Shown one piece after another: positions 7,947-16,693 of a stretch of 64,000 nt of DNA. How positions within the stretch are numbered: the stretch's first letter is position 1; every line of letters begins with the position of its first letter. This DNA is from Corynebacterium minutissimum (GTDB lineage Bacteria; Actinomycetota; Actinomycetes; Mycobacteriales; Mycobacteriaceae), in the NCBI RefSeq assembly GCF_016889765.1, contig NZ_CP069533.1:992001-1056000 (forward strand), given 5' to 3'. Made by a program: the position numbers and the translations under genes. The notes under the pieces are model-generated. The model worked only from the letters and a program-made list of their open reading frames with translations, ran no database searches and had not been told where the DNA came from.

Positions 7947-10579
7947 GCCACCGTTTCACCGAGGATGAGCTCGACCACCTCACCCCTGAGGACCACGATC
8001 CGGACCCTCAGCCCACGGCTGCCCACAACGACATCAATGACGCGACGGAAGCCGTCCCCTTCGATCCTTTCGCCGACGACGAAGACGGAGAAGAGGCCGA
8101 AGGGAACGGCTCAGGCTTCACCAGCAGCGACGGCGCGCAAAGCCCCCACAGCAACCTCACCGACGCACACGATGCCACCGCCGCCGTGCCTTATGATCCT
8201 TTCGCTGACGACGAAGACGAGGACGAGGACGGCAACTTTGTTTTCCCCACGCCTTCTCACTCCGGCGCGGACGGCGCTCCAACCAGCCAGGTATCCCGCG
8301 GCGCCACACCAAGCGACCCCGCTCGAGGCACGACCACGCCAGGCGACGGCGAAATCGTTGATTCCGATAACATCGCCGCCCTCATCGAGGAACTGGGCCA
8401 GCTGCGTGACCGCCGCAAGGCCGAAGATCCCTCGCATGCATCGCGGCGCCGCGCTATTGACACCTTCCGCCAGCGCCGCACCACCAAGCGCACCGACCGC
8501 GAGGTAGCCGATGGCATGGCCACGCTGCCCTTCGTGGTACCCGGCAACCCGCAGGATGCCCTTATTGACCCCGAAGATTCACCACGCATTGCACCGCCGC
8601 AGCTGAAGCCGGGGGACATGGTGGCTGAGCAGTACGAAATCCTCGGCGTCCTCGCCCACGGCGGCCTGGGCTGGATTTACCTGGCCAACGACCACTTTGT
8701 CTCCGGGCGCATCGTCGTGCTCAAGGGCATGCAGGCTGAGAACTCCGCCGAGCAAACCGCCACGGCGGAATCGGAGCGCGAGTTCCTGGCGGATATTACC
8801 CACCCGAACATCGTCAAGATTTTTAACTTCATCGATGATGCCCGCGTGCCCGGCGGCTTCATCGTCATGGAATACGTCGGCGGCCCCTCCCTCAAGAACC
8901 GCCGCAACCACCAGGAGGATGATGTCTTCCCGGTCGACACGGCGATTGCCTACATCCTGGAGATCCTCCCCGCCTTGGATTATCTGCACGCCCGCGGGGT
9001 AGTCTACAACGACCTCAAACCATCCAACATCATCGTCACCGAGGACCAGGTCAAACTCATTGACCTGGGCGCTGTCTCCGGCATCGGCGCCTTCGGCCAC
9101 ATCTACGGCACGCAAGGTTTCCAGGCCCCGGAGATTGCCACCAAGGGCCCGTCGGTGGCCAGCGATATTTACACCATCGGCCGCACTCTCGCCTGCTTGG
9201 TGCTCAAGCTTCCGGTGGAAGATGGCGTGTACAAGCCGGGCCTTCCCTCCCCCACCGAGGAGCCGCTCCTGCGCCGCTACCTTTCCTTCTACCGCCTGCT
9301 GCTGCGCGCCACGGACCCGGATCCGGACAAGCGTTTTCGTTCCGTGTCTGAGCTGCGCGATCAGCTCTTCGGCGTGCTGCGTGAGGTCATTGCTCTCCGC
9401 GATGGCATCCAGCACCCGGCCCAGCACTCGGTCTTTTCCCCACAACGTACGACTTTCGGCACCAAGCACTTGGTCTTCCGCACGGACCAGCTTATCGACG
9501 GCATCGACCGCACCGTCCGCATCACCGCCCCCGAGGTCGTCTCCGCCCTACCTGCCCCGCTCATCATCCGTTCCGACGTCGGCGCCTCCCTCCTCCAGGG
9601 TTCTTCCTACACCGAGCCGCAGGAAGCCCTAGAAACCCTCCGCCAGGCCATGCAAACTCCTGAGTACGAGGAGTCCGCGGAAATCCCCCTCGGCGTGGTG
9701 CGCGCCATGATTGACCTCGGCTACATCGGCCAAGCCCGAGAATGGCTGGCCTCCATCAAAGACCGCCTCGACAACGATTGGCGCTTCCATTGGTACTCCG
9801 GCGTGGCGGAACTGCTACTGGATAAGTACCGCGACGCCCAGGCTCATTTCGCCTACGTTCTCGACATCCTGCCTGGTGAAGCCGCACCAAAGCTGGCCAT
9901 TGGCGCAGTCAATGAACTGATCCTCCAACAGTTGGGATATTCAGAAGCAGCGCTTATCGATGCCTCCGTGGCCCGCGCCTGCGCCAACCTCACCGCCTCG
10001 TTGGCGGATCTCCCGAATGAGGCTTTTGAGGACCAACCCGGTATCTGGGACCACGTCACCGACGATCCTGCTCATCTGCGATTCAACTCGATGCGTCTCT
10101 ACGGCATCGTGTGGGCTACCAACCCCACGACGGTCTCCTCTGCCTTCGGCCTGGCCCGCCAGCTGCGCGCCGAGCACCAAGTGGAGCTCGCCGTGGCCAC
10201 ACTGGATAAAGTGCCGAACGCTTCGCGCCACCACCGCATGGCGCGCCTTACCACGATTTTGCAGCTCATCGTCCACGACTTGTCCGAGTCTCGCATCCGC
10301 CGCGCCGCCCGCCGCTTGGAGGAGATTCCGCAGAACGAGCCACGCTTCCTACAAATCAAGATCGCCGTCATCTCGGCCGCCCTCACCTTCCTACGTGACG
10401 CCGACCTCGATGCCGCAGCTTCCCCCAACGACCTCTTCGAGTTCCCCTTTACCCAACGCGGCCTGCGCTATGGCCTCGCCGATACCCTGCGCGCGCTGGC
10501 CCGTCAGGCCCCCTTCTCCCGCCACCGCTACGCGCTGGTGGACCTCGCCAACAAGGTCCGTCCAGTCACTCTCTTCTAG
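7943..10579 (+). CDS. pknG: PknG, soluble serine/threonine protein kinase with TPR domain
   Basis: 878 residues. Residues 1 to about 215 are acidic and disordered, with a duplicated motif AVP(F/Y)DPFADDED near 37 and 83, each preceded by DAT. The kinase domain has a glycine loop GVLAHGGLGW near 234, lysine in VVLKGM near 260, catalytic loop YNDLKPSN near 354 and DLGA in place of DFG near 373, which are the PknG-specific variants. The C-terminal half is helical and TPR-like. No cysteine occurs before the kinase domain, so the rubredoxin domain of mycobacterial PknG is absent, as known for C. glutamicum. PknG phosphorylates OdhI and thereby relieves inhibition of 2-oxoglutarate dehydrogenase. 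Confidence 0.95.
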   Translation: MSHRFTEDELDHLTPEDHDPDPQPTAAHNDINDATEAVPFDPFADDEDGEEAEGNGSGFTSSDGAQSPHSNLTDAHDATAAVPYDPFADDEDEDEDGNFVFPTPSHSGADGAPTSQVSRGATPSDPARGTTTPGDGEIVDSDNIAALIEELGQLRDRRKAEDPSHASRRRAIDTFRQRRTTKRTDREVADGMATLPFVVPGNPQDALIDPEDSPRIAPPQLKPGDMVAEQYEILGVLAHGGLGWIYLANDHFVSGRIVVLKGMQAENSAEQTATAESEREFLADITHPNIVKIFNFIDDARVPGGFIVMEYVGGPSLKNRRNHQEDDVFPVDTAIAYILEILPALDYLHARGVVYNDLKPSNIIVTEDQVKLIDLGAVSGIGAFGHIYGTQGFQAPEIATKGPSVASDIYTIGRTLACLVLKLPVEDGVYKPGLPSPTEEPLLRRYLSFYRLLLRATDPDPDKRFRSVSELRDQLFGVLREVIALRDGIQHPAQHSVFSPQRTTFGTKHLVFRTDQLIDGIDRTVRITAPEVVSALPAPLIIRSDVGASLLQGSSYTEPQEALETLRQAMQTPEYEESAEIPLGVVRAMIDLGYIGQAREWLASIKDRLDNDWRFHWYSGVAELLLDKYRDAQAHFAYVLDILPGEAAPKLAIGAVNELILQQLGYSEAALIDASVARACANLTASLADLPNEAFEDQPGIWDHVTDDPAHLRFNSMRLYGIVWATNPTTVSSAFGLARQLRAEHQVELAVATLDKVPNASRHHRMARLTTILQLIVHDLSESRIRRAARRLEEIPQNEPRFLQIKIAVISAALTFLRDADLDAAASPNDLFEFPFTQRGLRYGLADTLRALARQAPFSRHRYALVDLANKVRPVTLF

Positions 10580-10613
10580 CGGTGTGCCGCGGTAGGTGCT
10601 ATCCCCAGAAGGC

Positions 10614-11834
10614 CTAGTACAGGCCAGCCTCCCGGGCCATGGCCGCAATGCCCGCGGACTTCTGGGCAATCGCCAGTTCCTCGTTCGTCGGAACAACGAA
10701 GACCTTGACCTGCGACTCAGCCGTCGAAATCATGCGTGGCTCCTTGGAGCGCACCAAGTTCGCTTCCTTATCGAAGTCAATGCCGTACATGTCGAGGTTG
10801 TACAGCGAATCCTGGCGAACCTCGGTGTCGTTCTCGCCCACACCAGCGGTGAAGGTGATGGCATCCACGCGGCCGAGCGCAATCATGTAAGCACCAATGA
10901 AACGGCGCAGCTGGTGAATGTAGATGTTGTAGGCCAGCCAGGCATCCTGATCCTCGTTGTTTATGCGCTCACGCAGCACGCGGAAGTCATTGACCCCCGC
11001 AATGCCCTTCACACCGGACTGCTTGTTGAGCAGGTTGTCAATCTCATCGATGGACATACCCGCCTGACGCGAAAGGTGGAAAATGATACCCGGGTCGATG
11101 TCACCGGAACGAGTGCCCATGGCCAAACCAGCCAGCGGGGTCAGACCCATCGAGGTATCAATCGGGCGGCCGTTGCGAATAGCCGCGGCAGATGCACCAT
11201 TGCCCAAGTGCAGCGTGATCTGGTGGGTATGCTCCGGGTCGCGGCCGAGCAGCTTCGGCACCTGCTGTGACACGAACTCGTGGGAGGTGCCGTGGAAGCC
11301 GTAGCGGCGGATGTCGTACTGCGAGGCCACATCGTTGTTGATGGCGTAGAGCGCTGCAGCCGGCGGCATGCCGTTGAAGAAGGCCGTATCGAAGACCGCC
11401 ACGTGCGGAATATCCGGCAGCAGCTTGCGGGCCACACGGATGCCGTCCAGGTTTGCTGGATTGTGCAGCGGGGCGAGCGGGATAAGGTCCTCAATCATGG
11501 ACTCAATCTGGTCCACGATGAGCTGCGGCTCACTGAACAGGCGGCCGCCGTGGACAACACGGTGGCCAACGGCGATGACCTCTACGTCCGTCGGGCCCAC
11601 CCCGTGCTCGTGCATGATGCTGAACGCGCGGTCGAGGCCGAAGGAGTGAGTAGGAATCTCCAGTTCTTCCTTGTATTCCTCACCACCGGTCTTGACGGTC
11701 ACCGCACCATGCGGCTCACCAACCTGTTCCACCAAACCTGAGACCAGTGGGGTATCGGTCGCGGTGCTGTCCGGGTCCACCAGCTGGAATTTCACCGAGG
11801 AGGAGCCGGAGTTCAGAACGAGTACGTACGCCAT
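10614..11834 (-). CDS. ackA: Acetate kinase
   Basis: 406 residues opening with YVLVLNSGSSSVKFQLVD, the acetokinase signature 1 that binds phosphate. The second signature is in RRYGFHGTSHEFVSQQ, and HLGNGASAAAIRNGRPIDTS follows. The enzyme interconverts acetate plus ATP with acetyl phosphate. The gene starts directly after the pta stop (TAAATG), so the two are co-transcribed and probably translationally coupled. The downstream end is 34 bases from the convergent pknG. Confidence 0.96.
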   Translation of the reverse strand: MAYVLVLNSGSSSVKFQLVDPDSTATDTPLVSGLVEQVGEPHGAVTVKTGGEEYKEELEIPTHSFGLDRAFSIMHEHGVGPTDVEVIAVGHRVVHGGRLFSEPQLIVDQIESMIEDLIPLAPLHNPANLDGIRVARKLLPDIPHVAVFDTAFFNGMPPAAALYAINNDVASQYDIRRYGFHGTSHEFVSQQVPKLLGRDPEHTHQITLHLGNGASAAAIRNGRPIDTSMGLTPLAGLAMGTRSGDIDPGIIFHLSRQAGMSIDEIDNLLNKQSGVKGIAGVNDFRVLRERINNEDQDAWLAYNIYIHQLRRFIGAYMIALGRVDAITFTAGVGENDTEVRQDSLYNLDMYGIDFDKEANLVRSKEPRMISTAESQVKVFVVPTNEELAIAQKSAGIAAMAREAGLY

Positions 11835-13199
11835 TTACTTCACCCCTGCCTGGATAGCGGTGATAGCTACCGTGTTGATGATGTCCGGAACGGTCGCACC
11901 ACGGGACAGGTCATTGACCGGCTTGTTGAGGCCCTGCAGGATCGGGCCCACAGCCAGGGCACCACCGGTGCGCTGTGCGGTCTTGTAGCCAATGTTGCCT
12001 GCCTCCAGGTCTGGGAAGACGAAGACCGTAGCCTGACCAGCCACCGGGGACTCCGGCGCCTTCTTAGCAGCCACGCCTGGGTCACACGCAGCATCAAACT
12101 GCAACGGACCGTCTACGGCAACGGAGGAATCAATACCCTTGGCCACCTCGACTGCCTGTACAACCTTTTCCACGTCCGGACCAGCACCAGAAGTACCGGT
12201 GGAGTAGGACAGCAACGCCACGCGCGGATCGAGACCGAACTGGGCCGCGGTCTGCGCGGACACGATGGCGATCTCACCGAGCTGCTCCGGCGTCGGGTTC
12301 GGGTTCACGGCACAGTCGCCGAAGGCCCACAGTCGGCCCGGCATGACCATGAGGAAGATGGAGGAAACTACGGAGGCCTCCGGCTTGGTCTTGATGATCT
12401 GGAAGGAGGGCTTGATGGTGTGTGCGGTGGTGTGCGCCGCACCGGAGACCATGCCGTCAGCCAAGCCCTTGTGCACCATCATCGTGGCGAAGTAGGACAC
12501 GTCTTTCATGGTCTCGCGCGCCTGCTCCAGCGTCACGCCCTTCTTCTTACGCAGCTCCGCAAAGTCCGCCGCGAATTCCTCTACCAGCGGGGACTCCAGG
12601 TGGTTGATGATGTCCACGCCGGACAGGTCAATCCCGAGTTCCTGGGCGCGCTTCTCGACGTTCCCATCACCCAAAATCGTCAGCTTCGCCACCTTGCCCT
12701 TGATGAGCTCACCGGCGGCCTCAAGAATGCGGTCGTCCTCACCTTCCGGCAGGACGATGTGGGCGCCAACCTCACGAGCTTGGTCCAAGAGCTGCTTTTG
12801 GAAAAGTTCTGCAGACATGTAGGGCTCGATTTCTTCCAGGGAAGAAAGCGCACCAGGAACGGAGGAGACATCAGTCAGCGCACCCACGACAGTGGCACCG
12901 ACCGAGCGCGCGTGATCAAGTGCCAGCTCAGCGGTACGGGCAGGGGCATTGGAGATGAGCACAAACGGCAGGCCCAGGGCAGCAGCTGCCTTGGCATCGA
13001 AATCCATGACGCCAGTGCCCTGGAGGACAAGGTCGCCCTCCGGGGCGTTTTCTAGGACTTGGCTGAGTTCTGTACCCAAGTCATCGACTTTGGCGAAGGT
13101 GGCGCCGAGTTCCTGCGCCACAGACTCAACGCCCAAGTCATCGAAGCCGCGCCCGATGACGCTAATGAATGCAGATTTACGTGAGGACGTGATGGGCAT
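11835..13199 (-). CDS. pta: Phosphate acetyltransferase
   Basis: 454 residues from ATG 13199, set by AGAAAGG upstream; longer frames run into the promoter region. Residues from about 133 to the end are the catalytic PTA domain (HIVLPEGEDDRILEAA, then VSGAAHTTAHTIKPSFQII and the C-terminal GPILQGLNKPVNDLSRGA). The first 120 residues look like a shortened version of the N-terminal region of the long bacterial Pta forms; the P-loop motif GTG-type is degenerate. With AckA it turns acetate into acetyl-CoA, and the reverse under overflow. Confidence 0.95.
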   Translation of the reverse strand: MPITSSRKSAFISVIGRGFDDLGVESVAQELGATFAKVDDLGTELSQVLENAPEGDLVLQGTGVMDFDAKAAAALGLPFVLISNAPARTAELALDHARSVGATVVGALTDVSSVPGALSSLEEIEPYMSAELFQKQLLDQAREVGAHIVLPEGEDDRILEAAGELIKGKVAKLTILGDGNVEKRAQELGIDLSGVDIINHLESPLVEEFAADFAELRKKKGVTLEQARETMKDVSYFATMMVHKGLADGMVSGAAHTTAHTIKPSFQIIKTKPEASVVSSIFLMVMPGRLWAFGDCAVNPNPTPEQLGEIAIVSAQTAAQFGLDPRVALLSYSTGTSGAGPDVEKVVQAVEVAKGIDSSVAVDGPLQFDAACDPGVAAKKAPESPVAGQATVFVFPDLEAGNIGYKTAQRTGGALAVGPILQGLNKPVNDLSRGATVPDIINTVAITAIQAGVK

Positions 13200-13226
13200 A
13201 TGCAACCTTTCTCTACAGGGAAGGCG

Positions 13227-13242
13227 TGTACCCCCGCTCACA
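13227..13242. promoter_or_regulatory. Possible GlxR (CRP-like) binding site upstream of pta
   Basis: TGTAC-CCCCGC-TCACA fits the corynebacterial GlxR consensus TGTGA-N6-TCACA at 8 of 10 fixed positions and lies 28 bases upstream of the pta start. GlxR control of pta-ackA is reported for C. glutamicum. A degenerate palindrome of this length can occur by chance. Confidence 0.35.
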
Positions 13243-13413
13243 CACAGGGCACACAGTGACACTTTCACACTACGGCAACATGACCATCCTCGCCGCAATC
13301 CTTCAACACCCCGAACCACGTCTACCCTGCACAACAGCACACCCATTAACAAAAAGTGCGCTATTCCACAAAGACTTGTCCCCCGTGAGGTCTTCGGAGT
13401 AGGCTCCTTAGCA

Positions 13414-13438
13414 GGATTGTTACTTCGGGCAAGACCTA
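13414..13438 (+). promoter_or_regulatory. RAT element (ribonucleic antiterminator) for a BglG/LicT-family protein
   Basis: The sequence runs GGATTGTTAC, then CTTCGG spanning the turn, then GGCAAGACCTA. Both flanks match RAT sequences of LicT/SacT/SacY targets (GGATTGTTACTG... and ...GGCAAGACCTA). The normal upper stem is replaced by a C(UUCG)G tetraloop. Its last eight bases, AAGACCTA, are also the start of the terminator stem at 13431, so antiterminator and terminator are mutually exclusive. A BglG-family gene lies directly downstream of the PTS gene it precedes. Confidence 0.85.
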
Positions 13439-13500
13439 GGCTCCCCACTCGTAGCCGCGTGGGGATGGTTCGCTATGGACCATTGTGGCCTAGGTCTTTT
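13431..13500 (+). terminator. Intrinsic terminator in the PTS gene leader, overlapped by the RAT
   Basis: An 11-bp perfect basal stem, AAGACCTAGGC (13431-13441) with GCCTAGGTCTT (13488-13498), is followed by TT and a T-rich stretch. The long loop folds into two further hairpins: CCCCAC/GTGGGG (13443-13448 with 13459-13464) and ATGGT/ACCAT (13465-13469 with 13479-13483). The stem cannot form when the RAT is bound by its antiterminator. Confidence 0.75.
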
Positions 13501-13538
13501 GTGGTTTTCACAGGCCCTTTACTTGCGAAAGGATTCTC

Positions 13539-15656
13539 ATGTCGACTGACGTTCGCTCGGCAGCCGAGGCCATCCTGGATGGCATCGGCGGAGCGGAGAA
13601 CATCACCTCTCTCACGCACTGCGCCACCCGCCTGCGCTTTGAGCTGGCTGATACCTCCAAAGTAGATAAGGAAGCACTCGAGTCCATCCCCAAGGTCATG
13701 GGTGCCGTGCCGCAGGGCGGCCGCAACTACCAGGTGGTCATTGGTGGCGACGTAGCCACCGTGTACGACCACATCAAGGCTCTTCCCCAAATGAAGAACC
13801 GGAGCCAGTCCAGCGGCCAGTCCAACGATGATGTCAAGGCCGCCGCGCGCGCTAAGTCCAAGGGCAAGCTGCCGTGGATGGACGCCTTCTTCGAGTACCT
13901 CTCGGATTCCTTCCGCCCCATCCTCGGCGTGTTGTTGGGCGCGTCCCTCGTCATCGCCTTTGCCGCAGTACTGGATGCCATCGGCGTTGTTGATTTCCGC
14001 GCTGAGGATAAACCCGCCTCGTGGATTTTTGTCGACGCCATGTGGCGCTCCGTCTTCTTCTTCCTGCCTGTGATGGTGGCCTACAACGCCGGCAAGAAGT
14101 TGCGCATCGACCCCTGGGTTCCCGCTGCAGTCATGCTCGCAATGTTCACCCCGGAGTTCACCGGTCTCAAAGACAACCCGGCTGTACAGTGCCTCACCAA
14201 CGAAACGCTGAAGGCTGAGCAGTGCTCCATCGACATCTTCGGCCTGCCACTGCAGCTGCAGGACTACGGCGGAAACGTCTTCGTTCCGCTCATCATGGCG
14301 GCCGTGGCGGCACTGTTCTACAAGGGCTTCCAGAAGATCATCCCGTCCGCGGTCCACATGGTCTTCGTCCCGTTCCTGACCCTGCTATTCGTTATCCCGT
14401 TGACCGCCTTCATCATTGGCCCGTTCGGCGTGTGGGCCGGTAACGGCATTGGCGCGGGCCTGTCCTGGATGAATGACAACGCTCCGTTCGTCTTCGCCCT
14501 GGCCATCCCGATGCTCTACCCGTTCCTCGTCCCGCTTGGTCTGCACTGGCCGCTCAACGCCCTCATGCTGGTCAACATCCAGACCTTGGGCTATGACTTC
14601 ATCCAGGGCCCGATGGGTGCATGGAACTTCGCCTGCTTCGGTGCCACCGCAGGTGTTCTGGCTCTGTCCATCCGTGATCGCGACACCGTGATGCGCCAGA
14701 CCTCCGCTTCTGCTCTCCTGGCCGGTCTGCTGGGTGGTATTTCTGAGCCTTCCCTCTACGGTATTCACCTGCGCTACAAGAGGATTTACCCGCGCATGCT
14801 CGTGGGCTGCTTCGCCGGTGGTCTCACCGTGGCGCTGCTGACGCTGGGCACGAACGGCATTACGACGAATGCCTTCGTCTTTACCTCCGTCCTGACCATC
14901 CCGGTCTTTACCCCGATGGCTAAGTACGCCATCTCCATCGCAGTGGCCTTCATCGTCGCCTTCCTGCTCATCTTCTTCACCGACTACCGCACCCCGGAGG
15001 AGCGCGCTGAGGCCAAGGCCGCACGCGAGGCCACCGAGCGCGGTGAGGCCAACGGCACCGTCAATACGGATGACGCCGTGCTTGGCGACGTCTCCCCTGC
15101 CGCCACTACCGCAGCCGCAAGCGCCGGCGCTACAGGTGCGACCACTGCAACCGCCACTAAGGCAGATACCTCAGCCAAGACCGCTGAGCCAGCCGCTGGC
15201 ACCACCACCGACATTGCCTCCCCTGCCGCCGGCGAGGTTGTCCCGATGGCCGAGATCGATGACCCGGTCTTCTCGGCTGGCACCCTTGGCGATGGCGTCG
15301 GCATCCTCCCTGAGAACAACGACGTCTACTCCCCCGTATCCGGCACCGTGGTGAGCGCTATGAAGTCCGGCCACGCCTACGGCATCAAGACCGAGGACGG
15401 CGTGGAGGTTCTCGTCCACATCGGTGTCAACACCGTGAAGATGAAGGGCGAGGGTTTCACCCCGGCTGTCAAGAAGGGCGACACCGTGAAGAAGGGTGAA
15501 CTTCTGGCCACCGTTGACTTCGACAAGGTTCGCGCAGCCGGTTATGACACCACCATCGTTCTGGCTGTCACCAACACCAAGGCTCTGGCTACCGTGACCC
15601 CGGCTGGCCTGAAGCACGCAACTGCGGGTGACACGGTCATCACCACCACCCGCTAG
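13539..15656 (+). CDS. ptsG: PTS sugar permease EIIBCA, glucose (PtsG)-type
   Basis: 705 residues in the order EIIB-EIIC-EIIA. The EIIB phosphorylation cysteine is C28 in LTHCATRLRFEL. EIIC spans roughly 105-490, with GLHWPLNALMLVNIQTLG and GGISEPSLYGIHLRYKR strongly resembling C. glutamicum PtsG rather than the sucrose PtsS. An Ala/Thr-rich linker of about 70 residues leads to EIIA, with the phosphorylated histidine in VLVHIGVNTVKMKGEGF. The protein imports and phosphorylates a hexose, most likely glucose; a beta-glucoside is possible, since RAT control is more common there. RBS GAAAGGATTCTC precedes ATG 13539. Confidence 0.88.
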   Translation: MSTDVRSAAEAILDGIGGAENITSLTHCATRLRFELADTSKVDKEALESIPKVMGAVPQGGRNYQVVIGGDVATVYDHIKALPQMKNRSQSSGQSNDDVKAAARAKSKGKLPWMDAFFEYLSDSFRPILGVLLGASLVIAFAAVLDAIGVVDFRAEDKPASWIFVDAMWRSVFFFLPVMVAYNAGKKLRIDPWVPAAVMLAMFTPEFTGLKDNPAVQCLTNETLKAEQCSIDIFGLPLQLQDYGGNVFVPLIMAAVAALFYKGFQKIIPSAVHMVFVPFLTLLFVIPLTAFIIGPFGVWAGNGIGAGLSWMNDNAPFVFALAIPMLYPFLVPLGLHWPLNALMLVNIQTLGYDFIQGPMGAWNFACFGATAGVLALSIRDRDTVMRQTSASALLAGLLGGISEPSLYGIHLRYKRIYPRMLVGCFAGGLTVALLTLGTNGITTNAFVFTSVLTIPVFTPMAKYAISIAVAFIVAFLLIFFTDYRTPEERAEAKAAREATERGEANGTVNTDDAVLGDVSPAATTAAASAGATGATTATATKADTSAKTAEPAAGTTTDIASPAAGEVVPMAEIDDPVFSAGTLGDGVGILPENNDVYSPVSGTVVSAMKSGHAYGIKTEDGVEVLVHIGVNTVKMKGEGFTPAVKKGDTVKKGELLATVDFDKVRAAGYDTTIVLAVTNTKALATVTPAGLKHATAGDTVITTTR

Positions 15657-15792
15657 GACACTTCAAACAAACCCTGACTAAGCTGGCTCGATGTTCCACC
15701 ATCGTGGCCGGCTTTGTCATATCCGGACCACGTCCATTCCACGGACCAGTCGCAGGCTTTTCAGCCTTCCTCCCACAACAGAAAGGTGCCTT

Positions 15793-16620
15793 GTGCAACT
15801 CTTGCGCGTGTTCAACAACAACGTCGTGCTCGCACGGCGCGGTGAGGAGGAGGTCATCGTCACCGGCCGCGGTATCGGCTTCCAAGCCCAGCCCGGCACC
15901 CCGGTGGACCCAAACAAAGTGGTCAAGGTCTTCGTCCCCGATTCCGGCCGCGACCCCGATCACCTCGCCGCGATGATTGCCGGTATTCCCGGCGAATACG
16001 TGCAACTCGTCATTGATGCTATGCATTCAGTCGACATGCCGGAAGCACTGCGCAGCAAGCTCACGCTCGTCGTTGCACTGGCGGATCACATCCACGGCGC
16101 AGTCTCCCGCGGTCATACCGTTTCCTACCCCCTAGAGGCAGAAGTCCGCCACCTTTATGCCGAGGACTTCACCCTCGCCCAACAGCTTCTTACCGCCATT
16201 AACGATGGCCTCCAGAAGCCACTAGACCACGATGAAGCCGTTGCGATTACTCTCCATCTGGTTAACGCCGGCTTCGCCGTCGGCGACTTGTCGGGTACAT
16301 ACCGCATGACGGGCCTTATCCAGCAGATCCTGGCGGTCATTGGCTCCCACAACGGCACTGAGCTCAAAAGTGAGGATATCTCCGTCGCCCGTTTTATCAC
16401 ACACCTGCGCTACCTCTTCGTGCGCATGGCGGAGCACAAACAGCTCGATTCAGACGACCGCCAAGTCGCCACCGCCATTTCCGCCCGGTACCCCGATGCC
16501 GGCGAGACGGCCCAGATTGTCTCCAATCTCATTGAGCTGCGCCTCGATGACACCCTCACCCCCGATGAGGTCTCCTATCTTGCGCTGCACATCGCCCGCC
16601 TGCAGGAGGCCTCCGTCTAG
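15793..16620 (+). CDS. BglG/LicT-family transcriptional antiterminator
   Basis: 275 residues from GTG 15793, with AGAAAGG placed correctly upstream; the upstream in-frame ATG has no ribosome site and adds unrelated sequence. Residues 1-55 (LLRVFNNNVVLARRGEEEVIVTGRGIGF) form the RNA-binding CAT domain. Two PRD domains follow, with regulatory histidines in ALADHIHGAVSRGH and DHDEAVAITLHL (PRD1) and in RFITHLRYLFVRMAEHKQ (PRD2). It should bind the RAT at 13414 and let transcription enter the PTS gene, with activity set by PTS-dependent phosphorylation. Lying after the PTS gene, it probably autoregulates. Confidence 0.92.
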   Translation: MQLLRVFNNNVVLARRGEEEVIVTGRGIGFQAQPGTPVDPNKVVKVFVPDSGRDPDHLAAMIAGIPGEYVQLVIDAMHSVDMPEALRSKLTLVVALADHIHGAVSRGHTVSYPLEAEVRHLYAEDFTLAQQLLTAINDGLQKPLDHDEAVAITLHLVNAGFAVGDLSGTYRMTGLIQQILAVIGSHNGTELKSEDISVARFITHLRYLFVRMAEHKQLDSDDRQVATAISARYPDAGETAQIVSNLIELRLDDTLTPDEVSYLALHIARLQEASV

Positions 16621-16693
16621 CCCTATCCCAGTACCGAGCATTACTGCCAAAAGAAATAACGACAGCTACGCCGGCCACAAGCTTTACTACAAC

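Noticed and set aside
13255..13271. GTGACACTTTCAC as a GlxR site
   Set aside because: Spacer is five bases, not six; the site at 13227 fits better.
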